A DNA stretch of 64,000 nt from Yinghuangia elevatio (GTDB lineage: Bacteria; Actinomycetota; Actinomycetes; Streptomycetales; Streptomycetaceae): the NCBI RefSeq assembly GCF_040649515.1, contig NZ_JBEZFP010000026.1, forward strand, positions 1 through 64,000. Direction: 5' to 3'. Both the position numbers and the translations under genes were made by a program. The notes under the pieces are model-generated. The model searched no databases, was not told the DNA's origin, and saw only the letters and a program-made list of their open reading frames with translations. This document shows positions 32,391 through 39,563 of the stretch, piece by piece (position 1 is the first letter of the stretch; every line of letters starts with the position of its first letter).

Positions 32391-32893
32391 GAACGCGCAC
32401 GATGCTCCTCCCCCTCGCCCTCGCGGTCACCGAGGATTTTTGCGAGTGCCGCCCGGCCGCGCGCGAGGCGGGCCTTGACGGTTCCGCTGGGCACGTCGGC
32501 CTCGGCGGCTATCTGATCGACCGTCATGTCGCACAGGTGGTGCAGCACGATGGCCTGCCGCTGCGCCTCGGGCAGCTTCCGGAGGGCGGCGACGAGAGCG
32601 GCGTGGTTGGGGTCGGGTCCGGCGACCGGCTGCTCGACGTGGTTGCGGCGCAGGAGGTCCCAGCCGCGGCGAGCGCGGCGCCAGCGGCTGACCGCGAGCC
32701 GCCAGGCGACCGTGCGGATCCACGCCTCGGGCGCCTCGGCGGCGAAGAACTGCCCCCGGCGGTCCCACGCGCGGACGAACGCCTCCTGCACGACGTCCTG
32801 GGCCTCGGAGAAGTCCCCGGTCAGCGCGTAGAGCTGATGGACCAGGCGGGAGAACGACGCATGGTAGAACGCGTCGAACTCCTCCTCGGTCAT
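32387..32893 (-). CDS. SigE-family ECF RNA polymerase sigma factor
   Basis: A 168-residue minimal sigma factor. Region 2 runs FDAFYHASFSRLVHQLYALTGDFSEAQDVVQEAFVRAWDRRGQF and region 4 LRKLPEAQRQAIVLHHLCDMTVDQIAAEADVPSGTVKARLARGRAALAK, the pattern of actinobacterial SigE-family ECF factors. ATG 32893 is preferred because GAGGG is 7 bases upstream and the sigma domain starts at residue 5; the frame stays open to a GTG at 33094. The coupled membrane gene follows. A tandem 14-base array lies 360 bases upstream. Confidence 0.88.
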   Translation of the reverse strand: MTEEEFDAFYHASFSRLVHQLYALTGDFSEAQDVVQEAFVRAWDRRGQFFAAEAPEAWIRTVAWRLAVSRWRRARRGWDLLRRNHVEQPVAGPDPNHAALVAALRKLPEAQRQAIVLHHLCDMTVDQIAAEADVPSGTVKARLARGRAALAKILGDREGEGEEHRARS

Positions 32894-33256
32894 CTCGGGT
32901 CCCTCGCTGTCGGGCGACCGGCCCGGGCCGAGGACCGTCTCGACGACGGTGTCGACATCCGACGCGAGGTGGCCGGCGTCGGAAGCGTCGGCCGGGTCGG
33001 CATCACGGGTCGGCCGAGCGGTCGGCCAAAGAACCGATGATCCCACAGCCTCGTCGGCCGCCGCCGAGCCCGGTACAGCCGTACGTGCCACCACCCGTGT
33101 CCACCTCCGTGCCGAGGCCGGGGACGCGGTGTCCCGGGCCGTCGTTCATCCACCCACCCGGTCTACCGACGGGCGGGGACGCACGGTTGCATCACGAACT
33201 GGTCAAGCCGGGCACAACGGCGGGACCGAAGCGGCGGGACCCGCTCGGCCGGACAC

Positions 33257-33353
33257 CAGGCATCGGACCCAGGCATTGAATCTCAGGCATCGAACCTCAG
33301 GCATCGAACCTCAGGCATCGAACCTCAGGCATCGAACCTCAGGCATCGGCCCC
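33257..33353. repeat. 14-bp tandem array, seven copies
   Basis: CAGGCATCGAACCT repeats head to tail; four central copies (33284-33339) are identical or nearly so, with variant copies at both ends. The unit is not a multiple of three, so it is not a protein repeat. It lies in the non-coding stretch between the sigma gene and the small membrane ORF; 32894-33256 holds no other recognised feature. Confidence 0.85.
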
Positions 33354-33389
33354 TTGGCCCCGGAGCACCGGGGCACAGGCCGTCGGGCG

Positions 33390-33476
33390 TCAGCTCAGCG
33401 CGGCGCCGATCGCGACGGCGATCAGGAGGATGACGAGCGCCGCCGAGACGACGCGGGTACGGGTACGCGGGTTCAC
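33390..33476 (-). CDS. 28-residue single-helix membrane peptide
   Basis: GTG at 33476 opens VNPRTRTRVVSAALVILLIAV..., an Arg-rich head followed by one hydrophobic helix, ending TGA at 33390. TAGGTT lies 6 bases before the GTG, the same leaderless layout as several genes here. Small positive-inside peptides of this kind are often missed. No family is claimed. Confidence 0.45.
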   Translation of the reverse strand: MNPRTRTRVVSAALVILLIAVAIGAALS

Positions 33477-33545
33477 CCCACCAACCTAACCCGCCCCGGC
33501 CACCCTCCGGCCGCCGGGCGGCCGACTTCCTCGCACGGCGTCGGC

Positions 33546-33640
33546 CAGGCACAGGCACAGGCCCATGCACAGGCCGAGGCACAGGCCGAGACACAGTCAC
33601 AAGCGCAGGCCCCGACTCAGACTCAGGCCCAGACCCCGAA
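33546..33640. repeat. Degenerate hexanucleotide CAGGCN repeats
   Basis: Roughly 15 imperfect copies of caggc(n) or cacagg between the small membrane ORF and the stop of the mycothiol-dependent enzyme gene. No coding role is evident. Confidence 0.55.
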
Positions 33641-33677
33641 CCCAGGCCGCCCCGACACCCGGCGCCCGCCTCCGGCG

Positions 33678-34400
33678 TCAGACCATCGACAGCGCGAGGC
33701 GCCGGCGGAACGCCGCAAGCACGGTGGTGTCCCCGGTGCGCGAGACAACGGTCCCCGGCCGCCGCCCCCACAGGTACAGCAGCAGGTCGCCGGGTTCCCC
33801 GCGTACCGCGGCATCGGTGAAGCCCGGCGACCGGGACACCTCCACCGCGTCGCGGTGCAGCGTGAGCCGCCAGTTGTGGTGGTGGCAGTGCACGCCGACG
33901 GTACGGCCGACCGCGGCGTCGAACCCGCCCCCGTCGTACCGCAGCGGCAGCAGCACCCGCAGCGCCTCGTCGATGCCGTCGACCGCGAGTTCGAGGTCGA
34001 TCGGCCCGGGGTCACCCACCGCCATCTCGATGTCGGTGCGGTGCATCGCCGCCTCGTGGGCGAGCCGCCGGTACCAGAAGCCCACCGCCCCGTCGCCGTC
34101 GTCCTCGAAGGCCGGACGGTCGGGGTCGCGGCGGGCGAGTTCGGCACGCAGCTCGGCCAGCGCCTCGCCGTACCAGGCGAGGACGTCGCCCTTGGGCGCG
34201 CTGTTGTCGGGGGCGTCCGGACGGTGGCCGATCCGCAGCCACTCGGCCGCCGTCAGGTACACCGTTCCGGTGTGCCCCACGACGTCGGCGACCGTCCATC
34301 CCGGGCAGGACGGGACCGGGGTGTCCAGTCCCGCCGCGGCCGATTCCGCCAGGCGCAGCCCCTCCGCCTGGAAGAAATCCTGGAATCGCGCATAGTCCAT
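33678..34400 (-). CDS. Maleylpyruvate isomerase-family mycothiol-dependent enzyme
   Basis: A 240-residue DinB-like protein. The metal ligands of the family are visible as the His in VADVVGHTG and the pair in RLAHEAAMHRTDIE, with the C-terminal DLLLYLWGRRP signature. Family members use mycothiol as cofactor for isomerisation or thiol transfer. Substrate cannot be read and no aromatic pathway adjoins. ATG 34400 is chosen by fit to the family N-terminus (MDYARFQDFFQAEG). The 134-base stretch upstream is AT-richer and probably holds its promoter. Confidence 0.85.
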   Translation of the reverse strand: MDYARFQDFFQAEGLRLAESAAAGLDTPVPSCPGWTVADVVGHTGTVYLTAAEWLRIGHRPDAPDNSAPKGDVLAWYGEALAELRAELARRDPDRPAFEDDGDGAVGFWYRRLAHEAAMHRTDIEMAVGDPGPIDLELAVDGIDEALRVLLPLRYDGGGFDAAVGRTVGVHCHHHNWRLTLHRDAVEVSRSPGFTDAAVRGEPGDLLLYLWGRRPGTVVSRTGDTTVLAAFRRRLALSMV

Positions 34401-34534
34401 GAATCAATCGTTCCAGCCGCGAACGACCGGTGTCGATGATTTCGGTCACTCGAACGGATTCCTGACGGCGAAAGATTTGCCTTTCCCTGTAACGATATTG
34501 ACGACGTGTCAGTTCCTGATCGAAGGCGTCCGCA

Positions 34535-35848
34535 TCAGGCCGCAACGGGATCGGGCCGCGGCGTGGGCGTGCGTTCGACGACGTGCACCGCCGGGTGGGG
34601 CCGGACCCGCAGGCGCAGCCGCTTGCCGGTGCGCCGCGCCAGGATCATGCCCACGGCGACCGCGGTCGACGCCGACACAAGGCCGCCGAAAAGCAGGGCG
34701 ACGCGCGGTCCGTACGTTTCCGCGATCCAGCCGACGAGCGGGCCGCCGAGCGGTGTACCGCCCATGAACACCAGCATGTAGAGGCCCATGACCCGGCCGC
34801 GCAGCGCGGCGTCGACGCTGAGCTGCACGGTGGAGTTCGCGGCCGTGTTGAAGGTGATTCCGGCGATGCCGATCGGCACCAGCGCGAGGGCGAAGCTCCA
34901 GTAGCCGGGCATGACCGCGGCCACCATGCTGAGCGCGCCGAACGCGAAGGCCGCGCCGATGAGCATGCCCATGCGCGAGCGGCCGCGGCGGGCGGCGAGC
35001 AGTGCGCCGCCCAGCGAGCCGAGCGCGAAGACGGTGTTGAGCAGGCCGAAGGCACCCGGGCCGGCGTGGAAGACCTGGTTCGCGAAGCCGCCGAGGGTGA
35101 CGGCGAAGTTGAAGCCGAACGTGCCGACGAATCCGACGAGGGCGAAGACGGCGAGCAGGTCCGGGCGGGCCCGGACGTACCGCAGCGCCTCGCGCAGTTG
35201 CCCCGGCTCGCGCTTGACCGGTGCGGTCGGGGTCAGGTCGCGCGCCCGCATGGCGAGGAGGCCGAGGATGACGGCGATGTACGACAGGGCGTTCACGGCG
35301 AACACCCAGCCGGTGCCGATCGCGGCGATGAGCAGGCCCGCGACGGCCGGGCCGGTGATCCGGGCGAGCTGGAAGTTGGCCGAGTTCAGGCTGATCGCGT
35401 TGGGCAGGTCGCGGCGGCCGACCATCTCGACGACGAAGGTCTGCCGGGTCGGGTTGTCGATCGCGGTGGCGAAGCCGAGGCCGAGGGCCAGCAGCCAGAC
35501 GTGCCACACGTCGACGACGCCGGCGAGGTCCAGGACGGCCAGGATCGCGGCGAGCAGACCCATCGCGGCCTGAGTCGCGATGAGCAGGCGCCGCTTGCCG
35601 TAGCGGTCGGCGACGGCGCCGCCCCACAGGCCGAAGAGCAGCATCGGGAGGAACTGCAGGCCGGTCGTGATGCCCAGCGCCATGGCGCTGCCGGTGAGCT
35701 TGAGGACCAGCCAGTCCTGCGCCAGACGCTGCATCCAGGTACCGGTGTTGGACACCATCTGCCCCGCGGCGAACAGACGGTAGTTGCGGTTGTGCAGCGA
35801 GGAGAACATCGAGGTTCGGGCAGTGGCCGGTTGCGCGGTGGCCGTCAA
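34535..35848 (-). CDS. MFS transporter under MarR control
   Basis: A 437-residue membrane exporter of the DUF894/EntS-like type (NRNYRLFAAGQMVSNTGTWMQRLAQDWLVLKLTGS; GGAVADRYGKRRLL; NPTRQTFVVEMVGRRDLPNAI). The start is TTG 35848, with AAAGGGG 5-6 bases upstream; the frame stays open further but without a ribosome site. The MarR gene lies 89 bases upstream on the same strand, so the pair probably forms a self-regulated efflux operon. Substrate unknown; lipophilic drugs are usual for MarR/MFS pairs. Confidence 0.86.
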   Translation of the reverse strand: MTATAQPATARTSMFSSLHNRNYRLFAAGQMVSNTGTWMQRLAQDWLVLKLTGSAMALGITTGLQFLPMLLFGLWGGAVADRYGKRRLLIATQAAMGLLAAILAVLDLAGVVDVWHVWLLALGLGFATAIDNPTRQTFVVEMVGRRDLPNAISLNSANFQLARITGPAVAGLLIAAIGTGWVFAVNALSYIAVILGLLAMRARDLTPTAPVKREPGQLREALRYVRARPDLLAVFALVGFVGTFGFNFAVTLGGFANQVFHAGPGAFGLLNTVFALGSLGGALLAARRGRSRMGMLIGAAFAFGALSMVAAVMPGYWSFALALVPIGIAGITFNTAANSTVQLSVDAALRGRVMGLYMLVFMGGTPLGGPLVGWIAETYGPRVALLFGGLVSASTAVAVGMILARRTGKRLRLRVRPHPAVHVVERTPTPRPDPVAA

Positions 35849-35937
35849 GACGCCCCTTTCATCGAGCGGTCGGTCGGGTGTGCGGGAGCGCGAGCGTTCC
35901 CGCTTGTCCGTTGTCCGACCTCCGCCCGGGGGGCGTG

Positions 35938-36369
35938 TCAGAGTTGCGCGAGCCGTTCCAGTACCGGCACGGCGGCGCGCAACGCCGCCAACTCCTCCTC
36001 GGTCAGCGCCTCCAGGTGCGCGGCGAGCCACGCGTTCCCGAGCCGTCGGCTCTCGGCGACGACCTCGGCGGCCGGCTCCGTCGCGGTGACGGTGATCTGG
36101 CGCCGGTCCTCGGGGTGCGGGTCGCGGCGGACCAGCCCGCGTTCCTCGAGGCCGGCGATGACGCGGGTCATCGAGGGCGGCTGCACCTTTTCGTGCCGGG
36201 CGAGTTCACCCGGCGTCATGGCGCCACGTGCGACCAGGATGGTCAGCACCGACAGTTGCGTGGGGCTCAGGGTCTCGTCGGCACGCTGGTTGCGCAGGCG
36301 GCGGGAGAGTTTGAGCACGGACGCACGGAGCACGGCGACCGCGGCGCGGTCGGCATCGGACAAGGACAC
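35938..36369 (-). CDS. MarR-family transcriptional regulator
   Basis: A 143-residue winged-helix repressor. The recognition region is LSPTQLSVLTILVARGAMTPGELARHEKVQPPSMTRVIAGLEERGLVRRDPHPEDRRQITVTAT, with the wing motif DPHPEDRRQ of classical MarR. GTG 36369 is preceded by TAAGCT 7-8 bases upstream and a 7-base dyad (cgttagc/gctaacg) starting 4 bases upstream, a likely autoregulatory operator. The MFS exporter follows. No cysteine positions indicate an OhrR-type redox switch. Confidence 0.9.
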   Translation of the reverse strand: MSLSDADRAAVAVLRASVLKLSRRLRNQRADETLSPTQLSVLTILVARGAMTPGELARHEKVQPPSMTRVIAGLEERGLVRRDPHPEDRRQITVTATEPAAEVVAESRRLGNAWLAAHLEALTEEELAALRAAVPVLERLAQL

Positions 36370-36372
36370 CTT

Positions 36373-36402
36373 CGTTAGCTTAGATCATTACTTTCGCTAA
36401 CG
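36373..36402. promoter_or_regulatory. Likely MarR operator
   Basis: CGTTAGC (36373-36379) and GCTAACG (36396-36402) form a perfect inverted repeat with a 16-base centre. It covers the promoter region immediately before the marR start codon. Confidence 0.5.
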
Positions 36403-36487
36403 GTAACGGTTTGCCCGGCGGCGCTTATTCCGCGCGTACCGCGGGGGTCCGCGCCGGTCCGGGCGTCGCGCCGCCGGGCCGTCCCGG

Positions 36488-37012
36488 CTACTCCGGGCGC
36501 AGGCGCGGCAGCAGTTTCGGCCGGGCGGGCAGCGCGGCCTGGGCACGCCAGTACTCCGGGTCGCGGGGGCACGCGAGCCACGCGGGCAGGCGGCTCGCGG
36601 CGTGCTCGAACGCCTCTCCCAGCGGGAGGCCGTTGCGTACGTCGACCACCGTCTCGACCGGGTAGTGCGTGTTGTGGTCGATGTCGCACCAGCACGCCAC
36701 GCTCACCGCCGCGAGCGCGGCCAGACCGCCCGGGCGTATCCACGCGACGTCGAGTTCGAGTTCGAGCCAGTCGACGCCCGTCTCCTCGTGGACCAGGGCC
36801 ACGGTCGTGGTCAGCACGAGCGGCGTGATGCCCTCCGGCAGGGGGTCGGGGCACGCCGCGTGGTCGCGGAACCACTCCCACTCGGGCGGCTCGGCCGCGA
36901 GGCGGAGCGTGTCGACGGCCGCGGCAACCCGGCGTACATGGTCCAGGTCGTGTGTCGGCGCGCCGGGGAACAGCGCCGCGAGGGGAACGTCGTCGATGGT
37001 TCCGCGCTCCAT
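36488..37012 (-). CDS. Conserved hypothetical protein
   Basis: A 174-residue soluble protein. I do not recognise a family. It starts MERGTIDDVPLAALFPGAPTHDLDHVRRVAAAVDTLRL and contains TTTVALVHEETGVDWLELELDVAWIRPGGLAALAAVSVACWCDIDHNTHYPVE, which looks like a compact alpha/beta domain with an unusual DIDHNTH stretch. No membrane segment or signal peptide. It lies between marR and the purine permease gene, all on the minus strand, with a 140-base gap to the permease. Confidence 0.6.
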   Translation of the reverse strand: MERGTIDDVPLAALFPGAPTHDLDHVRRVAAAVDTLRLAAEPPEWEWFRDHAACPDPLPEGITPLVLTTTVALVHEETGVDWLELELDVAWIRPGGLAALAAVSVACWCDIDHNTHYPVETVVDVRNGLPLGEAFEHAASRLPAWLACPRDPEYWRAQAALPARPKLLPRLRPE

Positions 37013-37152
37013 GCCCACGCGGCCGATCCTGGCGTCGGCGGCGCGACGACACAAGACCCGTGCACGATCCGACCGCACCGTTCGCTTGGGCGGCGGCCCC
37101 GCCCGCTCCCCGACCGTCCCCGGCCGCGCTTCACCCGCGCCCGCACGCCCGG

Positions 37153-38619
37153 CTATTCGACGCCGAGCACCTGCTCGACCGGGTCGATGCCGAAATGCAC
37201 GAGGAAGAACGCGGCGACGACCCAGAGCAGCCAGGGCACTTCGCGGGCGCGGCCGGTGGCGGCCCGGATGACGACGTACGCGAGGAAACCGGCGCCGATG
37301 CCGTTGGTGATGCTGAAGGTGAACGGCATGAGCACGATCGTCAGGAACGCCGGCACGGCGAGCGGCCAGTCGGTCCAGTCGATGTCCTTGACCTGGGTCA
37401 TCAGCAGGAAGCCCACGACGACGAGGGCCGGCGTCGCGGCCTGGTAGGGCACGACCGTGGCCAGCGGGGTGAGGAACAGCGCCCCGAGGAACAGCCCGCC
37501 GGTGACGAGGTTGGCGAAGCCGGTACGCGCCCCCTCGCCGACGCCCGCCGTCGACTCGACGAAGCACGTGTTGGACGAGCACGACGCCGCGCCGCCCGCG
37601 ACCGCCGCGAAGCCGTCGACGAGCAGCACGCGGCCGATGCCGGGCAGCCTGCCGTCCGCGTCCAGCAGCCCGGCCTCGTTGGTGACGCCGATGATCGTGC
37701 CCATCGCGTCGAAGAAGTCCGAGAGCATCAGCGTGAAGACGAAGATCACCGCGGTGAGCACGCCGGCCTCCGCGAAGGCGCCGAGCAGGCTGACGTCCCC
37801 GACGAGGCCGAAGTCCGGGGTGCCGACCACACCGCTGGGCAGGTCCGGGCTGATCAGCCCCCACTGCTTGTCGGGTACGTCCGCCACCGCGTCGACCAGC
37901 ATCGCGAGCACGGTCATCGACACGATGCCGATCAGGATCGCGCCGCGGACCCGGCGGACCAGCAGCACGAACGTCAGCAGCACCCCCGCGCAGAAGACCA
38001 GGGTGGGCCAGCCCTGCAGCTGCCCGTCGGGCCCGAGGGTCACCGGCACCGTCGACCCGGCGGAGTCCGGCGTACGGGTGACGAAGCCCGCGTCGACCAG
38101 GCCCAGGAACGCGATGAACAGGCCGATGCCGACGCCGATGGCCTGCTTGAGGGCCATCGGGATGGCGTCCATGATCATCTGGCGCAGGCCGGTCACGACC
38201 AGGACGACGATGGCGATGCCCGACCACACCACCAGGCCCATGGCGTCCGGCCAGGACATCTCGGGCGCGATCTGGAAGGCCACCACGCCGTTGAGGCCGA
38301 GCCCCGCGGCGATCGCGAGCGGGATGTTGCCGGCGACCCCCATGATCACCGTCATGACGCCGGCGACCAGGCAGGTCGCGGTGACGAGTTGGCCGTGCGA
38401 CAGGTGCTGGCCGTACTTGTCGGTGGCTCCGCTCAGGACGATCGGATTCAGGACGACGATGTACGCCATCGTGAAAAAGGTGGCGACGCCGCCGCGGGTC
38501 TCCTGCACGAGCGACGACCCGCGTGCGGAGATCGCGAAGAAGCGGTCGAGCGCGCCCGCGAGTCCGCGACCGGGCGGCGTGGGCCCGCGGTGGGCGGCTG
38601 CGGGGGCGTCGGCGGTCAT
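37153..38619 (-). CDS. NCS2-family purine permease (AzgA-like)
   Basis: A 488-residue membrane transporter for hypoxanthine/guanine/adenine. Hallmarks: ALDRFFAISARGSSLVQETRGGVATFFTMAYIVVLNPIVL, AIAAGLGLNGVVAFQI, MLSDFFDAMGTIIGVTNEAGLLD and SSNTCFVESTAGVGEGARTGFANLVTG, the diagnostic NCS2/AzgA loops. GAGGGG precedes ATG 38619 by 7 bases. The DUF2530 gene is divergent, an arrangement I recall from Streptomyces. Regulation is not apparent; no guanine riboswitch was seen upstream. Confidence 0.93.
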   Translation of the reverse strand: MTADAPAAAHRGPTPPGRGLAGALDRFFAISARGSSLVQETRGGVATFFTMAYIVVLNPIVLSGATDKYGQHLSHGQLVTATCLVAGVMTVIMGVAGNIPLAIAAGLGLNGVVAFQIAPEMSWPDAMGLVVWSGIAIVVLVVTGLRQMIMDAIPMALKQAIGVGIGLFIAFLGLVDAGFVTRTPDSAGSTVPVTLGPDGQLQGWPTLVFCAGVLLTFVLLVRRVRGAILIGIVSMTVLAMLVDAVADVPDKQWGLISPDLPSGVVGTPDFGLVGDVSLLGAFAEAGVLTAVIFVFTLMLSDFFDAMGTIIGVTNEAGLLDADGRLPGIGRVLLVDGFAAVAGGAASCSSNTCFVESTAGVGEGARTGFANLVTGGLFLGALFLTPLATVVPYQAATPALVVVGFLLMTQVKDIDWTDWPLAVPAFLTIVLMPFTFSITNGIGAGFLAYVVIRAATGRAREVPWLLWVVAAFFLVHFGIDPVEQVLGVE

Positions 38620-38858
38620 GGCGGCCCCTCGGGGGTACGGGCGGCGGACGTGGAACCGGGCGCGGTCCCGCTGATCACTCCCTACACCGACCGGCGGCCC
38701 GGTTCGGGCCGAAACTCCCCGTACTGCCCCGAACTCACCCGAGAGGACGGGAGGGGCACGCGAGCCACGGGGCGAGGCGCGCCACAGGCGAGGCGCGCAA
38801 CGGGGTGCGCGCAGGCCCTGCGGCGACGGGACCGGACGGGCCAGTAGCCTTGCCCTTT

Positions 38859-39371
38859 GTGAGCAGGCACGGGAAGCGGCGGCGTACGTCGCCCGAGGAG
38901 TCGTACGACATGGACTCGTACGACACCGCGGCATTCGCTGCCGACACCGGCGGCGAGCACGACGACCACGCAGGCGACGACCGCCGCGGCACCCCGGGCC
39001 CGCCGGACTCCGACCCGGCCGCCCCGGGCTCCGCGCCGGCCGCTCCGGCCGCCGAGACGTACTCCGACGCCGCGACGGTCCACGACGCCGACGCCGCGTC
39101 CGGCGACGCACCGCCGCCCGCGTCCGGCCGGATCCGCCGCCCCGACCCCGAGCCGCTGGAAGCCGACGACGTGAAGATCGTCGGCATCGGCACGCTCGTC
39201 TGGTTCGGCCTCTTCCTCCTCTGTCTGCCGTTCCGCGACACGCTGGAGCGCGACGGCCGCGAGTGGTGGCCGTGGTGCGCGCTCGCCGGCGCCGGCCTCG
39301 GCCTGCTCGGCCTCTGGTACGTCCGGCGTCGCCGCGACGCCATCCGCCGCCGCGCGGACCAGAGCCGCTGA
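38859..39371 (+). CDS. DUF2530 membrane protein
   Basis: A 170-residue protein. A disordered Asp/Ala/Pro-rich N-terminus (about 1-95) precedes the DUF2530 core PEPLEADDVKIVGIGTLVWFGLFLLCLPF...WWPWCALAGAGLGLLGLWYVRRRRDAIRRR with two membrane helices. The GTG at 38859 follows TAGCCT (38844-38849) by 9 bases without a Shine-Dalgarno, so the mRNA is near-leaderless. Function unknown. Confidence 0.8.
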   Translation: MSRHGKRRRTSPEESYDMDSYDTAAFAADTGGEHDDHAGDDRRGTPGPPDSDPAAPGSAPAAPAAETYSDAATVHDADAASGDAPPPASGRIRRPDPEPLEADDVKIVGIGTLVWFGLFLLCLPFRDTLERDGREWWPWCALAGAGLGLLGLWYVRRRRDAIRRRADQSR

Positions 39372-39383
39372 CCCCGCCACCGC

Positions 39384-39423
39384 ACGTCGCCACCTAACGT
39401 CGCCACACAACGTCGCCGCCTCA
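39384..39423. repeat. Three 13-14-bp repeats
   Basis: acgtcgccaccta, acgtcgccacaca and acgtcgccgcctca follow directly after the DUF2530 gene. No other feature is seen before the ATPase promoter. Confidence 0.5.
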
Positions 39424-39563
39424 ACTCGCCGCCCGAGGCCGACGCCGAGGCTGCCGAGGGCTGTCGACGTCGCCGCCAAGAGCCGCCGGCCCCTGTCACG
39501 CGAACGGCCGAGCCCACGCCAAAGCGCCACAGAATCTGACATCTCATGACGTAACGTCGGTTC

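Noticed and set aside
33257..33353. CRISPR array or protein repeat
   Set aside because: The 14-base copies abut with no spacers, and the length is not a multiple of three.
36373..36402. Iron box before marR
   Set aside because: The halves read CGTTAGC/GCTAACG with a 16-base centre, unlike the compact TTAGGTTA palindrome.
37153..38619. Purine riboswitch before NCS2 permease gene
   Set aside because: No purine-aptamer core (three-way junction with conserved TATA and loop-loop pairs) is seen upstream of 38619.
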